Shown here piece after piece: positions 14,052 through 21,701 of a stretch of 64,000 bases of DNA (position 1 is the first letter of the stretch; every line of letters begins with the position of its first letter). The DNA is from Crocinitomicaceae bacterium. GTDB lineage: Bacteria > Bacteroidota > Bacteroidia > Flavobacteriales_D > Crocinitomicaceae. The DNA is taken from assembly GCA_022447665.1 (NCBI GenBank), contig JAKVAQ010000025.1, positions 1-64,000 of the forward strand, in the 5' to 3' direction. The position numbers and the translations under genes are program-made. Below the pieces are notes generated by a model. The model was not told the origin of the DNA. It did no database searches and saw only the letters and a program-made list of their open reading frames with translations.

Positions 14052-14630
14052 ATGAAAAACCTATTTATTACTTCAGTATTACTGACTTTTTGTTTCAGTG
14101 GAATTAGTCAAACAACATATACGCTTGAGGCTTATGATCACTATTTCTCTCCAGACACCCTGTACGTTCAAGTTGGTGATACAATTGAACTTGACGTAAT
14201 TACTGGCTATCATAACGCTGTTGAAGTTGATTCAATTGACTGGGTAAATGAGGTGAACAATCCTAATGGAGGATTTAATGCAGGCTTAGGCGAACCCGTA
14301 AAATTTACCATTTCTACTCCGGGAACTTATTATAATATCTGCGGTCCTCATGTTGGTATGGGGATGAAAAGTATCATCATTGTCAACCCGGGACCATTAA
14401 GTGTTGAAAATGAAAAACCAGCCCAAGAAATAAGATTTTTTCCAAATCCAGCATCAGAAACGATAACCACGAACAACGCCAATAAAATTTCTATTTACTC
14501 GATTACAGGAGAGTTAGTATTTGCTAAAATGAATTTGAAGAGTTCAGAAGTCATTGATATTTCATCGTTAACAAAAGGAGTATACTTTATTGTACTTGAT
14601 AACAGGACCGAAAAACTCATTGTAAACTAA
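14052..14630 (+). CDS. plastocyanin-like cupredoxin with T9SS sorting domain
   Basis: 192 residues: signal peptide 1-20 (ending GISQ), cupredoxin domain about 21-112, and a T9SS sorting domain about 125-192 ('IRFFPNPASETITT', 'KISIYSITGELVF', 'SLTKGVYFIVL'). The type 1 copper ligands are visible: His54 in 'YHNAVEV', then Cys97, His100 and Met105 in C-x2-H-x4-M. So it is likely a copper protein displayed on or released from the cell surface, where it could carry electrons or bind copper. It appears to be a single-gene unit. Confidence 0.85.
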   Translation: MKNLFITSVLLTFCFSGISQTTYTLEAYDHYFSPDTLYVQVGDTIELDVITGYHNAVEVDSIDWVNEVNNPNGGFNAGLGEPVKFTISTPGTYYNICGPHVGMGMKSIIIVNPGPLSVENEKPAQEIRFFPNPASETITTNNANKISIYSITGELVFAKMNLKSSEVIDISSLTKGVYFIVLDNRTEKLIVN

Positions 14631-14691
14631 TACTGTCGAGACTCAATTTAGATTTAGGTAATAAGATTTCAGTTTTTAAGTTTACTTCAAT

Positions 14692-15426
14692 ATGAAAGCG
14701 CTTTTAAGTCTTCTTCTCTTATTACCGACTGTATTTTTTGGTCAAAATGATTCCACTGGAGTCGATGAAGAAGTGCCACAAAAACTTCCACCGATGCGTA
14801 TGCTAAGTGGAGAAGGCGAAGCTCAAAATTTCTTTGAGTTGGAATATGAAGCCGATTACCAAGTATTTGACCAAATGGGAGCTCTAGTAGAAGAGGGACA
14901 TGGGGAGTTCATTGATTATACCGATTATGAAGGAGGAACCTACTTCGTAAGTTACGATGATAAAACACAATTTTTTAAGCATACTCCGCCAGAAAAAAGT
15001 TACTTTATTTACTTTATGATTGGGGGGATTATTCTTGTCCTCATAATTGGTGTACTAATTCTTAGAGAAGTTCGGTTTAGAGCGATTCACAATAATCTTG
15101 TTCTTGAACTTGAGGCTCAAAAAAAGAAAATATCAGAGGTGAACTTAAGTGAATTGGAAGAGAAAAATCAACCAACGCTAGACAAAAAGCGCATTGAATT
15201 AGCCATGGAATCGCAGTTAAACGAAAGTGATTGGAGAATTTTAAATGCTTTGGTAGAAGAACCTTCGTTATCAAATAAAGCATTGGCTGTTGAAGTGGCT
15301 TTGAGTATTGAAGGAACACGTTCATCACTCAAAAAAATGTATCGTTTGTTAGAAATTCCTTCATCAAGAAATATGCGTCTTAATCTTGTGATGGCCGTGC
15401 TTCGAATTTCAAAAAACATCAGCTAA
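14692..15426 (+). CDS. membrane-anchored HTH regulator with extracytoplasmic domain
   Basis: 244 residues. Signal-like segment 1-18, an extracytoplasmic domain about 19-100 beginning at the conserved 'PQKLPPMRML', one transmembrane helix about 104-124, a charged coiled region 130-160, and a C-terminal helix-turn-helix about 178-240 ('SDWRILNALVEEPSLSNKALAVEVALSIEGTRSSLKKMYRLL' in layout). It could therefore pass an outside signal straight to DNA. Its outer domain is repeated in the next gene, 77 bases on. The HTH assignment is by pattern; no family was named. Confidence 0.7.
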   Translation: MKALLSLLLLLPTVFFGQNDSTGVDEEVPQKLPPMRMLSGEGEAQNFFELEYEADYQVFDQMGALVEEGHGEFIDYTDYEGGTYFVSYDDKTQFFKHTPPEKSYFIYFMIGGIILVLIIGVLILREVRFRAIHNNLVLELEAQKKKISEVNLSELEEKNQPTLDKKRIELAMESQLNESDWRILNALVEEPSLSNKALAVEVALSIEGTRSSLKKMYRLLEIPSSRNMRLNLVMAVLRISKNIS

Positions 15427-15503
15427 AAATACTTCACCCGATGTGGTGATGACTGTATTCATTGGTTTTCGGAAGTTTGAGAAAACTTTTAAAAAATACG
15501 TTT

Positions 15504-15785
15504 ATGTACAAAATCATTTTCGTCCTTACAGGACTATTAGTTGGAGTTTCTTACGGACAAGAGGAAAAAGAACAGCAAAAATTACCACCTCTAGAAATGC
15601 TGCCTAAAAATGGAGAAGTAAAAATAATCTACGAGCTTCCTGAAAAAGTAGATTATGAAGTCTTCAATCAAAATGGTGAATTGGTGACTTCTGGAAACGG
15701 AGAATTTATTGACGTGACCGATTTTAAAAGCGGCAACTACTTTATTAAGTTTAACGATCAAACTAGACTCTACGAGAAGAAATAA
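15504..15785 (+). CDS. small secreted protein, paralogue of the preceding sensor domain
   Basis: 93 residues from ATG 15504 (an upstream in-frame start at 15462 would spoil the signal peptide). Signal peptide 'MYKIIFVLTGLLVGVSYGQ'. The mature part repeats the outer domain of the upstream gene in order: 'QQKLPPLEMLP' for 'PQKLPPMRMLS', 'VDYEVFNQNGELVTSGNGEFID' motif for 'ADYQVFDQMGALVEEGHGEFID' motif, then 'GNYFIKFNDQT' for 'GGTYFVSYDDKT'. It lacks the membrane helix and HTH. It probably arose by tandem duplication and could compete for or deliver the same ligand. Confidence 0.75.
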   Translation: MYKIIFVLTGLLVGVSYGQEEKEQQKLPPLEMLPKNGEVKIIYELPEKVDYEVFNQNGELVTSGNGEFIDVTDFKSGNYFIKFNDQTRLYEKK

Positions 15786-15790
15786 ATCAA

Positions 15791-15831
15791 AAAAAACACC
15801 CTCAACTTACTTGAGGGTGTTTCAATTTTTT
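15791..15831. terminator. bidirectional intrinsic terminator
   Basis: ACACCCTCAA (15796-15805) pairs perfectly with TTGAGGGTGT (15811-15820); A-run before and T-run after make it work for the plus gene ending at 15785 and for the minus gene ending at 15830. Confidence 0.88.
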
Positions 15832-16639
15832 AGAATAAAGCTTGAAAGGCCCGATAGCGATCCTTATACATTTCTTTCCCGGGGCAGTTCATTTCTTTTG
15901 CCCACTTGTGGTAATTCTCAATTCTATTATCTGGAGAAGGGTGCGTACTTAAAAACTCTGGCGGACTTCCAGCGCCTTCAGCCTGAATTTTCTCGAAAAA
16001 ACCTGCTCCACCATCGGCAGCATAATCGGTAGCACATAAATAGTCTACACTTTTATGATCTGCTTCCGTCTCATGATTACGACTAAATTTTAAATTAACC
16101 AGCCCTGTTGTAACTTGAGCCAGAGCTGAACTATCACCCAATAAAACGTTCATCAATACTTGAACACCATAAACCTTTGTCATTTGGCGTGTTGAATGTC
16201 TTAAATCGGCATGCGCCATTTCATGTCCCATAACCCCAGCAAATTGTGACTCATCTTCTAAATACTTAATTATTCCAGTATAGAAATAAATGTATCCACC
16301 TGGAGTACAAAATGCGTTCAATACATCATCATTATCGACAATTCTCACTCTCCAAACAAAATCATTTTTATGAATTACCTGTCCGGAATTTAAGACTTTA
16401 TCACGCACTTCATACACGTACTTATAAGCCGCAACATTACTAGCTGAATCTAAAATAGGATACTCCGCAGGATTGCTCTCAATTTCTTGCGCCACCTGTA
16501 AACCAAGATCTCTATCTTGTTGAACAGTAAATAAGTTAAAGCCTCCATCAGGAACTTTATCCGGCTTATCGCCTCCCAGTCCACAGCTAGCCATTACAAA
16601 GCCAACCATCCCTGTTAAGATTAATATTCTTTTGTGCAT
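15830..16639 (-). CDS. M48 family metalloprotease, lipoprotein
   Basis: 269 residues. Lipobox 'VMASC' with Cys19 makes it a lipoprotein facing the periplasm. The zinc motif HExxH is 'HEMAH' at 139-143 and the third ligand lies in 'NHETEADHKSVDY' near 190. The layout (LNAFCTPGGYIYFYTGI before the motif, 'FLSTHPSPDNRI' after it) is that of BepA/LoiP-type M48 enzymes that survey outer-membrane proteins. Substrates not known here. It ends against a shared terminator. Confidence 0.93.
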   Translation of the reverse strand: MHKRILILTGMVGFVMASCGLGGDKPDKVPDGGFNLFTVQQDRDLGLQVAQEIESNPAEYPILDSASNVAAYKYVYEVRDKVLNSGQVIHKNDFVWRVRIVDNDDVLNAFCTPGGYIYFYTGIIKYLEDESQFAGVMGHEMAHADLRHSTRQMTKVYGVQVLMNVLLGDSSALAQVTTGLVNLKFSRNHETEADHKSVDYLCATDYAADGGAGFFEKIQAEGAGSPPEFLSTHPSPDNRIENYHKWAKEMNCPGKEMYKDRYRAFQALF

Positions 16640-16732
16640 GTCAAGTTTTTTTCAAAATTATGTTTTTACTGATAATCTTCGATTACCATAATGTAAAAAC
16701 TATGCCGTTTTCAAAGAATGCTAGATTCGAGA

Positions 16733-17413
16733 CTAAAAATAAACGCCATATTTAACGGTGAAGAACATGATCGAAAAGCCGATTAAGCAACCTAAGATAT
16801 ATTCTCTTAGAGTATGAGCTTTTAAATAAAGACGAGCAAACCCTATAAAACCTGAAAGTATAATCAAACCTATAATCCAATTAAAATTAGGCACGATCCC
16901 TAACGCATCAAAAGGTGGAAGTTGTGTTTGACTGTATCCAATTAATGTTCCAATTAAGGCGAAGATTCCTACTGCGTGCAGAGAGATCTTCATCCAAAAA
17001 CTATTAATAAAAATACACACAATAAACACCACAACCATACCAAACAAATAGCCGAGTAATGAAGGATGGTTGAGTGGATCCTCCAATTGACCCCTCAAAA
17101 AAATGAAGATTAATGCATAATAAAGTGAGGTAATTACTAAAGGGTAAGTACGTTCTTTTCTCTCCTCCATTTCTAGTGAGGTAATCATTCGATTAAAACG
17201 CATAATTAGGATACTGAAAAGAGGGGCTACAAAAAGTAAAATCGCACAAATTTGATAAAGTTTGGATTTTATCTCATCAGGGAAATAAAAAAGAGCATCA
17301 AGCTTATAGAAAGATGCCGGAACGGTTTCCAATTCCAACAATAAAACCAAACCCAAAAAAGGCATGAATAAGGGATGTGTAATGTAAGAGATTCCTTTGG
17401 CGACCAGCTTCAT
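16733..17413 (-). CDS. PAP2-like integral membrane protein
   Basis: 226 residues with about six hydrophobic helices. Traces of the three PAP2 phosphatase motifs can be read: 'RKERTYPL' for the first, 'SLHA' for PSGH, and 'ARLYLKAHTLREYILG' for SRxxxxxHxxxD. Several residues deviate, so activity is doubtful; a lipid phosphate substrate would be expected for a working enzyme. Its ATG overlaps the TAA of rpoN by one base (TAATG), so it should be translated with rpoN. Confidence 0.72.
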   Translation of the reverse strand: MKLVAKGISYITHPLFMPFLGLVLLLELETVPASFYKLDALFYFPDEIKSKLYQICAILLFVAPLFSILIMRFNRMITSLEMEERKERTYPLVITSLYYALIFIFLRGQLEDPLNHPSLLGYLFGMVVVFIVCIFINSFWMKISLHAVGIFALIGTLIGYSQTQLPPFDALGIVPNFNWIIGLIILSGFIGFARLYLKAHTLREYILGCLIGFSIMFFTVKYGVYF

Positions 17414-18861
17414 TAAAGTTCTTTACGTAAACGGGCTACCGGTATATTCAATTGCTCTCTGTATTTGGCAACTGTTCTACGCGCAATGTTGTAGCCTTTG
17501 CTTTTTAGTAACTCAGTTAACTTTTGGTCAGTTAGTGGTTTTTTCTTTTCCTCATTGTCCACTGCTTCTTGAAGAATCTTCTTCACTTCTCGTGTAGAAA
17601 CCTCTTCCCCACTTGAAGTGGAAAGCGATTCTGAGAAAAAGAATTTCAGTGACATGATTCCAAAATCGGTTTGAACATACTTTGAATTCGCTACACGCGA
17701 AATAGTACTAATGTCCATTTCTACAATATCTGCGATATCCTTTAATATCATAGGACGAAGGTTTGTTTCGTCACCGGTTAAGAAATATTCTTTTTGATAA
17801 TCAACAATGGCTTGCATTGTATACAACAATGTTTGCTGACGTTGTTGAATAGCATCAATAAACCATTTTGCTCCGTCAAGCTTTTGCTTAACAAATTGCA
17901 AAGCCTCTTTATCTGCCTTTGAAGTTTTTGCCCCTTCAGCATAATTACGAAGCATATTTTCGTACGATTTGCTCACCTTTAATTGTGGTGCATTTCGTGC
18001 ATTCAACGAAAGTCGTAAATCACCATCCTCTTCTGAAAGAATAAAGTCTGGAATGATCTGTTGTATATTCTTAGTATTGGTACTCTCTTTAAGTGAGTTT
18101 CCTGGTTTAGGATTCAGCTTAAGAATTACCGCTATAGCTTCTTTTAAGTCATCGTCTGAAATTTCAAACTTGGCCTTTATCTTATCATAATGCTTCTTGG
18201 TAAATTCCTCAAAGCTCTTTTCTAAAATCTTCTTCGCTGTGTAAACTGCGATATCACCGTGATGTAAACGTTCTAGCTGCAGCAACAAACATTCTCTTAA
18301 ATCTCTTGCTCCTACCCCAGCAGGTTCAAAATCTTGAATGGTAAAAAGAACATCTTCTACCTCCTCCTCTTCACAAGGTATATTGAACGAGAAGGCCAAA
18401 TCATCAACGATATCTTCGATATCCCTTCTTAGATAACCATCGTCATCTATATTCCCGATAATGTTTTCAGCTATGGCTTTCTCCTTAGATTGAAGTTTTC
18501 TCAAACTAAGTTGGCTCACTAAAATTTCATGGAACGACTTTCCTCCTGAGAGTGGAATTGCCTTTTCCTCATCATCCGCACTATGGTTAGAAACTGAGGT
18601 TTTATAGGTCGGTAAATCGTCGTCGAGATAATCGTTAATGTCAAAATTTTCTTCTGCCTCCGTTACTTCCCCATCACCATAATCGTCCTGCTCAAATTCG
18701 TCTACCTCTTCTTTACCTTCTTCAAGTGCAGGGTTCTCTTCAATCTCCTCCTTTATTCGTTGCTCAAGCTCCATAGTAGGCACCTGCAACAATTTCATCA
18801 ATTGAATTTGTTGCGGCGATAGCTTTTGAAGCATCTTTTGCGAAAGCGACTGTTTTAACAT
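17413..18861 (-). CDS. rpoN: RNA polymerase sigma-54 factor
   Basis: 482 residues with the complete sigma-54 layout: region I 'MLKQSLSQKMLQKLSPQQIQLMKLLQ', rich in Gln and Leu, which contacts activators; an acidic region II about 48-80; the core-binding domain; the -12 HTH; and the RpoN box 'ARRTVAKYRE' at about 460-469, which reads the -24 element. It directs polymerase to -24/-12 promoters that need AAA+ activators. It is the first gene of a two-gene unit with the PAP2-like gene. No activator gene is in the window. Confidence 0.97.
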   Translation of the reverse strand: MLKQSLSQKMLQKLSPQQIQLMKLLQVPTMELEQRIKEEIEENPALEEGKEEVDEFEQDDYGDGEVTEAEENFDINDYLDDDLPTYKTSVSNHSADDEEKAIPLSGGKSFHEILVSQLSLRKLQSKEKAIAENIIGNIDDDGYLRRDIEDIVDDLAFSFNIPCEEEEVEDVLFTIQDFEPAGVGARDLRECLLLQLERLHHGDIAVYTAKKILEKSFEEFTKKHYDKIKAKFEISDDDLKEAIAVILKLNPKPGNSLKESTNTKNIQQIIPDFILSEEDGDLRLSLNARNAPQLKVSKSYENMLRNYAEGAKTSKADKEALQFVKQKLDGAKWFIDAIQQRQQTLLYTMQAIVDYQKEYFLTGDETNLRPMILKDIADIVEMDISTISRVANSKYVQTDFGIMSLKFFFSESLSTSSGEEVSTREVKKILQEAVDNEEKKKPLTDQKLTELLKSKGYNIARRTVAKYREQLNIPVARLRKEL

Positions 18862-19002
18862 ATCTCAAAAATAACAAAACCCTCCATACTAAGACCAATA
18901 AAAATGTCAAGTCCGGCAATAAAGTGCAATTCCAAGCATAGTTTTTTGACTTTTTAAGAAAAAAGGCTTTGAAATCATTTTAAAAAGCATGAATTTTAGG
19001 AA

Positions 19003-19341
19003 ATGAAATACTTGGCAATTTTACTTCTCGCAGGACTAGGCTTTCAATCGTGTAATCGTGATGGTATTGCACCGGGAACTCCAAAATGTATTGAAGATAA
19101 AATACTTGAATTTGAGACCAATAAGCTCTGTGCTGAAGGTGCTAAAGTTGACCTTTACACATTCCAAGGAGAGTTTGTATATGCCTTTGAGCAAGGAAAT
19201 TGTGGCGCCGATTTAACTACCGAGATTGTGAGCGAAGATTGCCAAACACTAGGTTTCTTAGGAGGAATTTCTGGAAATACAGAAATCAACGGCGAAAGCT
19301 TCGAAAATGCCATTTTCCAAAATAACGTTTGGTTGGATTAA
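19003..19341 (+). CDS. DUF6970-like small lipoprotein
   Basis: 112 residues. Lipobox 'GFQSC' with Cys17. The mature part reads 'PKCIEDKILEFE', 'AKVDLYTFQGEFVYAFEQGNCGADL', 'EDCQTLGFLGGISGNTEINGESF' and a final Trp, matching the DUF6970 family of small Bacteroidota lipoproteins with conserved cysteines. Role unknown. Its TAA overlaps the stop of the converging glycosyltransferase gene in TTAA (19338-19341). Confidence 0.8.
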   Translation: MKYLAILLLAGLGFQSCNRDGIAPGTPKCIEDKILEFETNKLCAEGAKVDLYTFQGEFVYAFEQGNCGADLTTEIVSEDCQTLGFLGGISGNTEINGESFENAIFQNNVWLD

Positions 19342-20450
19342 ATCAATTCCAAAATCTTACTAGCGTTGGCTAGATTATTGAAGTTCTTCCGCATAAAGGC
19401 GTCTCTAAATTCAATTTCATTATCAGAATAATCTCGCGTCAACAGCTCTTGGACTTCCTGCAGGAGTTCTTGTTTTTCTGTGACCTTGCACACCTCAGAA
19501 AACATTCCTTGGTCATTTAAAGCATCGTTTATTACTGCATGTCCTCCTAAATTCAAGGCGTGAATTAGCTTTAGTTTAACGCCTGCACTTTTCTCTGCAT
19601 ACAAGACATTCACTTTAGCAGTTTGAATGAGTTCCTTCATCATTATTTCGTCAGGATTTTCCTTCAACTCAGTATTTGAAAAAGATGTGATGAACCCTCG
19701 GAGCTTTTGACTAGGATTTGCGCCCGCAACTATGAGTTTTGATTTGAGTTTGTTTCCAAGCTCACCCAAAATTACTCTCACTGCGTTTTCATTTTCCTCA
19801 ACACCTAGATTACCATGAAAAAGAACATAGTTGCCAGTTTCTGCCACCTCACCTCTTTTCTCATCATTATAAAAAGCAGGAATAAAAATTGTTTTAGTGT
19901 GATTTTGAAAATGCTCTACTTCAGCTTTTGATATGGATAAAATCACATCTGCATTTTTTAAGACAGCCTCATACTTTTGCAATCGTGATGTTTCTGTTTT
20001 GTAATAACGCTCTTTTAAACCCGAAGCATTTCTTCCCAACTCGGCATAATATTCATGCTCAATATTATGAGCACGCACGAGGGTAGTTCGCTGTTTTAAT
20101 TCAGGATTATTTAGAAAAGCGGTGGTATGCAATCCTTCGAAAAGAATTGGGTAATCATCTTTTTTCAAGTTTTTAAGTAACTCCTTATCGGCCCGAGAAG
20201 AAACAATATAAGGATCTTTCCTAGTGAGGAATTTTAAGAATCCTGTTGATCTTTTATAGTAAGAAACCTCATCGCAGTAATTTTCAAGTTCCTTCGTTGG
20301 TTGGTTTTTGCCCTCATAGTAGAAAGCATGTAGGTGTACCTTTACTCCTAATTCATGAAGAGCCTTTAACTTGTAGAATACATCAATTATACCACCATAG
20401 TTGGCTGGTAATGGAACATCAAAACTTATGATGTGGAGGTGCTTATCCAT
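19338..20450 (-). CDS. glycosyltransferase (GT-B, family 4-like)
   Basis: 370 residues with the two-Rossmann GT-B layout. N-terminal 'HIISFDVPLPANYGGIIDVFYKLKAL' is the acceptor-side glycine loop, 'RAHNIEHEYY' is common in Bacteroidota GT4-like enzymes, and 'NYVLFHGNLGVEENENAV' opens the donor domain. It probably adds a sugar to a surface polysaccharide or glycan. The start overlaps the end of the upstream glycosyltransferase gene by 8 bp, so both are one transcript. Sugar and acceptor cannot be told. Confidence 0.85.
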   Translation of the reverse strand: MDKHLHIISFDVPLPANYGGIIDVFYKLKALHELGVKVHLHAFYYEGKNQPTKELENYCDEVSYYKRSTGFLKFLTRKDPYIVSSRADKELLKNLKKDDYPILFEGLHTTAFLNNPELKQRTTLVRAHNIEHEYYAELGRNASGLKERYYKTETSRLQKYEAVLKNADVILSISKAEVEHFQNHTKTIFIPAFYNDEKRGEVAETGNYVLFHGNLGVEENENAVRVILGELGNKLKSKLIVAGANPSQKLRGFITSFSNTELKENPDEIMMKELIQTAKVNVLYAEKSAGVKLKLIHALNLGGHAVINDALNDQGMFSEVCKVTEKQELLQEVQELLTRDYSDNEIEFRDAFMRKNFNNLANASKILELI

Positions 20451-21555
20451 AAATTGATTTCAATACTTTTTTCTCATTTTCCCAGGTAAGAATCTCACTT
20501 GCCGTTTTCGTATTCTCAACCAAAGCCGAATAAAGTTTTTTATCCTGAATAAGGCGTTCAACTTTTTCTTTAATCGTTGTTGGTTCCAAATCTTCTAAAA
20601 CTATCCCTACCCTATGTTCTTCTACAATTCTTTTTACTTCAACCAAATCAGTTACCATTACCGGAGTAGCCGCATGTATGTAATCAAAGAGTTTATTGGG
20701 TAAAGAAAAGCGGTAGTTCACGTTCGTGTCTTTATCCAATGAAACACCTAAATCAGCAGCAGATGTGTATTTCATCATTTCCGAATAAGGTAATTTACCT
20801 TTAAATATTACCCGTTCACTTATCTCTAAAAGTTCAACTTGTGTTTTTAGAATATCAATTACATCTCCGGATCCAACAATTAGGAATACTGCATCAGGAA
20901 TTTCCTTTATGGCCTCAAGCATTTCTTCTGCTCCTCTATCAATATTAATCCCGGCTCCTTGCATGATTATGGTGAACTTACTTGGCAATCCTAATTCCTC
21001 TTTGGAAACAGGAACTACCTCTCCTCTATAATCTGAAATATTCCTTACCACCTTCATTTCAACCCCGTATTCATCCCTGTAAAGCTTCGCTATAGAATCA
21101 TTTACGGTATACATTTCATCCACCTTAGGTAAATGCTTTCGCTCTATTTTCTTCCAAAACTGTTGAACTTTCGGACGCTGCACTAATTCAGGAACTCCTG
21201 TAAAATATTCATGACTATCATAAATCAACTTACATTTCGATTTAAACTTTCGCGCCCATGCATTCGCATGAAGTGTGTCTAGGTCGTTGGCCAATAGTAC
21301 ATCAGCCTTTTTAAAGAGGAGAAAGAAAAAAAGTCGCAAGTTGAAGAAGGCATAAAAAGCAGCGCCTTTAGTAAAAATAAGTTTCATTCTTTTCGTTGCG
21401 TACTCCGTTTCAGGCATGGGCATAGAAGTCTTTAATTTTCTTCCCACTAAAAGAACGTCGTAATCAAACTCAACCAATGCCTCGCACACTTTACGCACCC
21501 TTTGATCTGTTGCCAAATCATTAATTACAGATACAATTATGCGTTTTTTACTCAC
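20443..21555 (-). CDS. glycosyltransferase family 4 protein
   Basis: About 370 residues. GT-B fold: 'VSVINDLATDQRVRKVCEALVEFDYDVLLVGRK' at the N terminus, 'LLANDLDTL' and 'KLIYDSHEYFTGVPEL' in the middle, and the donor-domain 'IMQGAGINIDRGAEEMLEAI' with 'PNKLFDYIHAATPV' near the end, where the E of the usual EX7E region is replaced by surrounding Asp/Asn. The GTG at 21555 is preferred to the upstream ATG at 21597, because a -7 box (TACATTTG) lies at 21560-21567. Works with the overlapping downstream transferase in glycan synthesis. Confidence 0.87.
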   Translation of the reverse strand: MSKKRIIVSVINDLATDQRVRKVCEALVEFDYDVLLVGRKLKTSMPMPETEYATKRMKLIFTKGAAFYAFFNLRLFFFLLFKKADVLLANDLDTLHANAWARKFKSKCKLIYDSHEYFTGVPELVQRPKVQQFWKKIERKHLPKVDEMYTVNDSIAKLYRDEYGVEMKVVRNISDYRGEVVPVSKEELGLPSKFTIIMQGAGINIDRGAEEMLEAIKEIPDAVFLIVGSGDVIDILKTQVELLEISERVIFKGKLPYSEMMKYTSAADLGVSLDKDTNVNYRFSLPNKLFDYIHAATPVMVTDLVEVKRIVEEHRVGIVLEDLEPTTIKEKVERLIQDKKLYSALVENTKTASEILTWENEKKVLKSIYG

Positions 21556-21559
21556 TGTA

Positions 21560-21567
21560 CAAATGTA
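21560..21567 (-). promoter_or_regulatory. -7 box directly before a glycosyltransferase start
   Basis: TACATTTG on the minus strand, a perfect TAnnTTTG, four bases before the GTG at 21555. The transcript would have little or no leader. Confidence 0.5.
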
Positions 21568-21669
21568 ATAATTCCAACAGGGGCTACCACTGATCATTCA
21601 TTTTAGAATATCCAACCTCCACCGGGAGGTATTTAAGTAATATAACCTTGTCAAACCATTGATTACTAT

Positions 21670-21677
21670 TAACTTTG
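21670..21677 (+). promoter_or_regulatory. -7 box of sppA
   Basis: TAACTTTG, 24 bases before the sppA ATG at 21702. Confidence 0.6.
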
Positions 21678-21701
21678 ATTTTCAACTAAAATTGTAACGC
21701 T

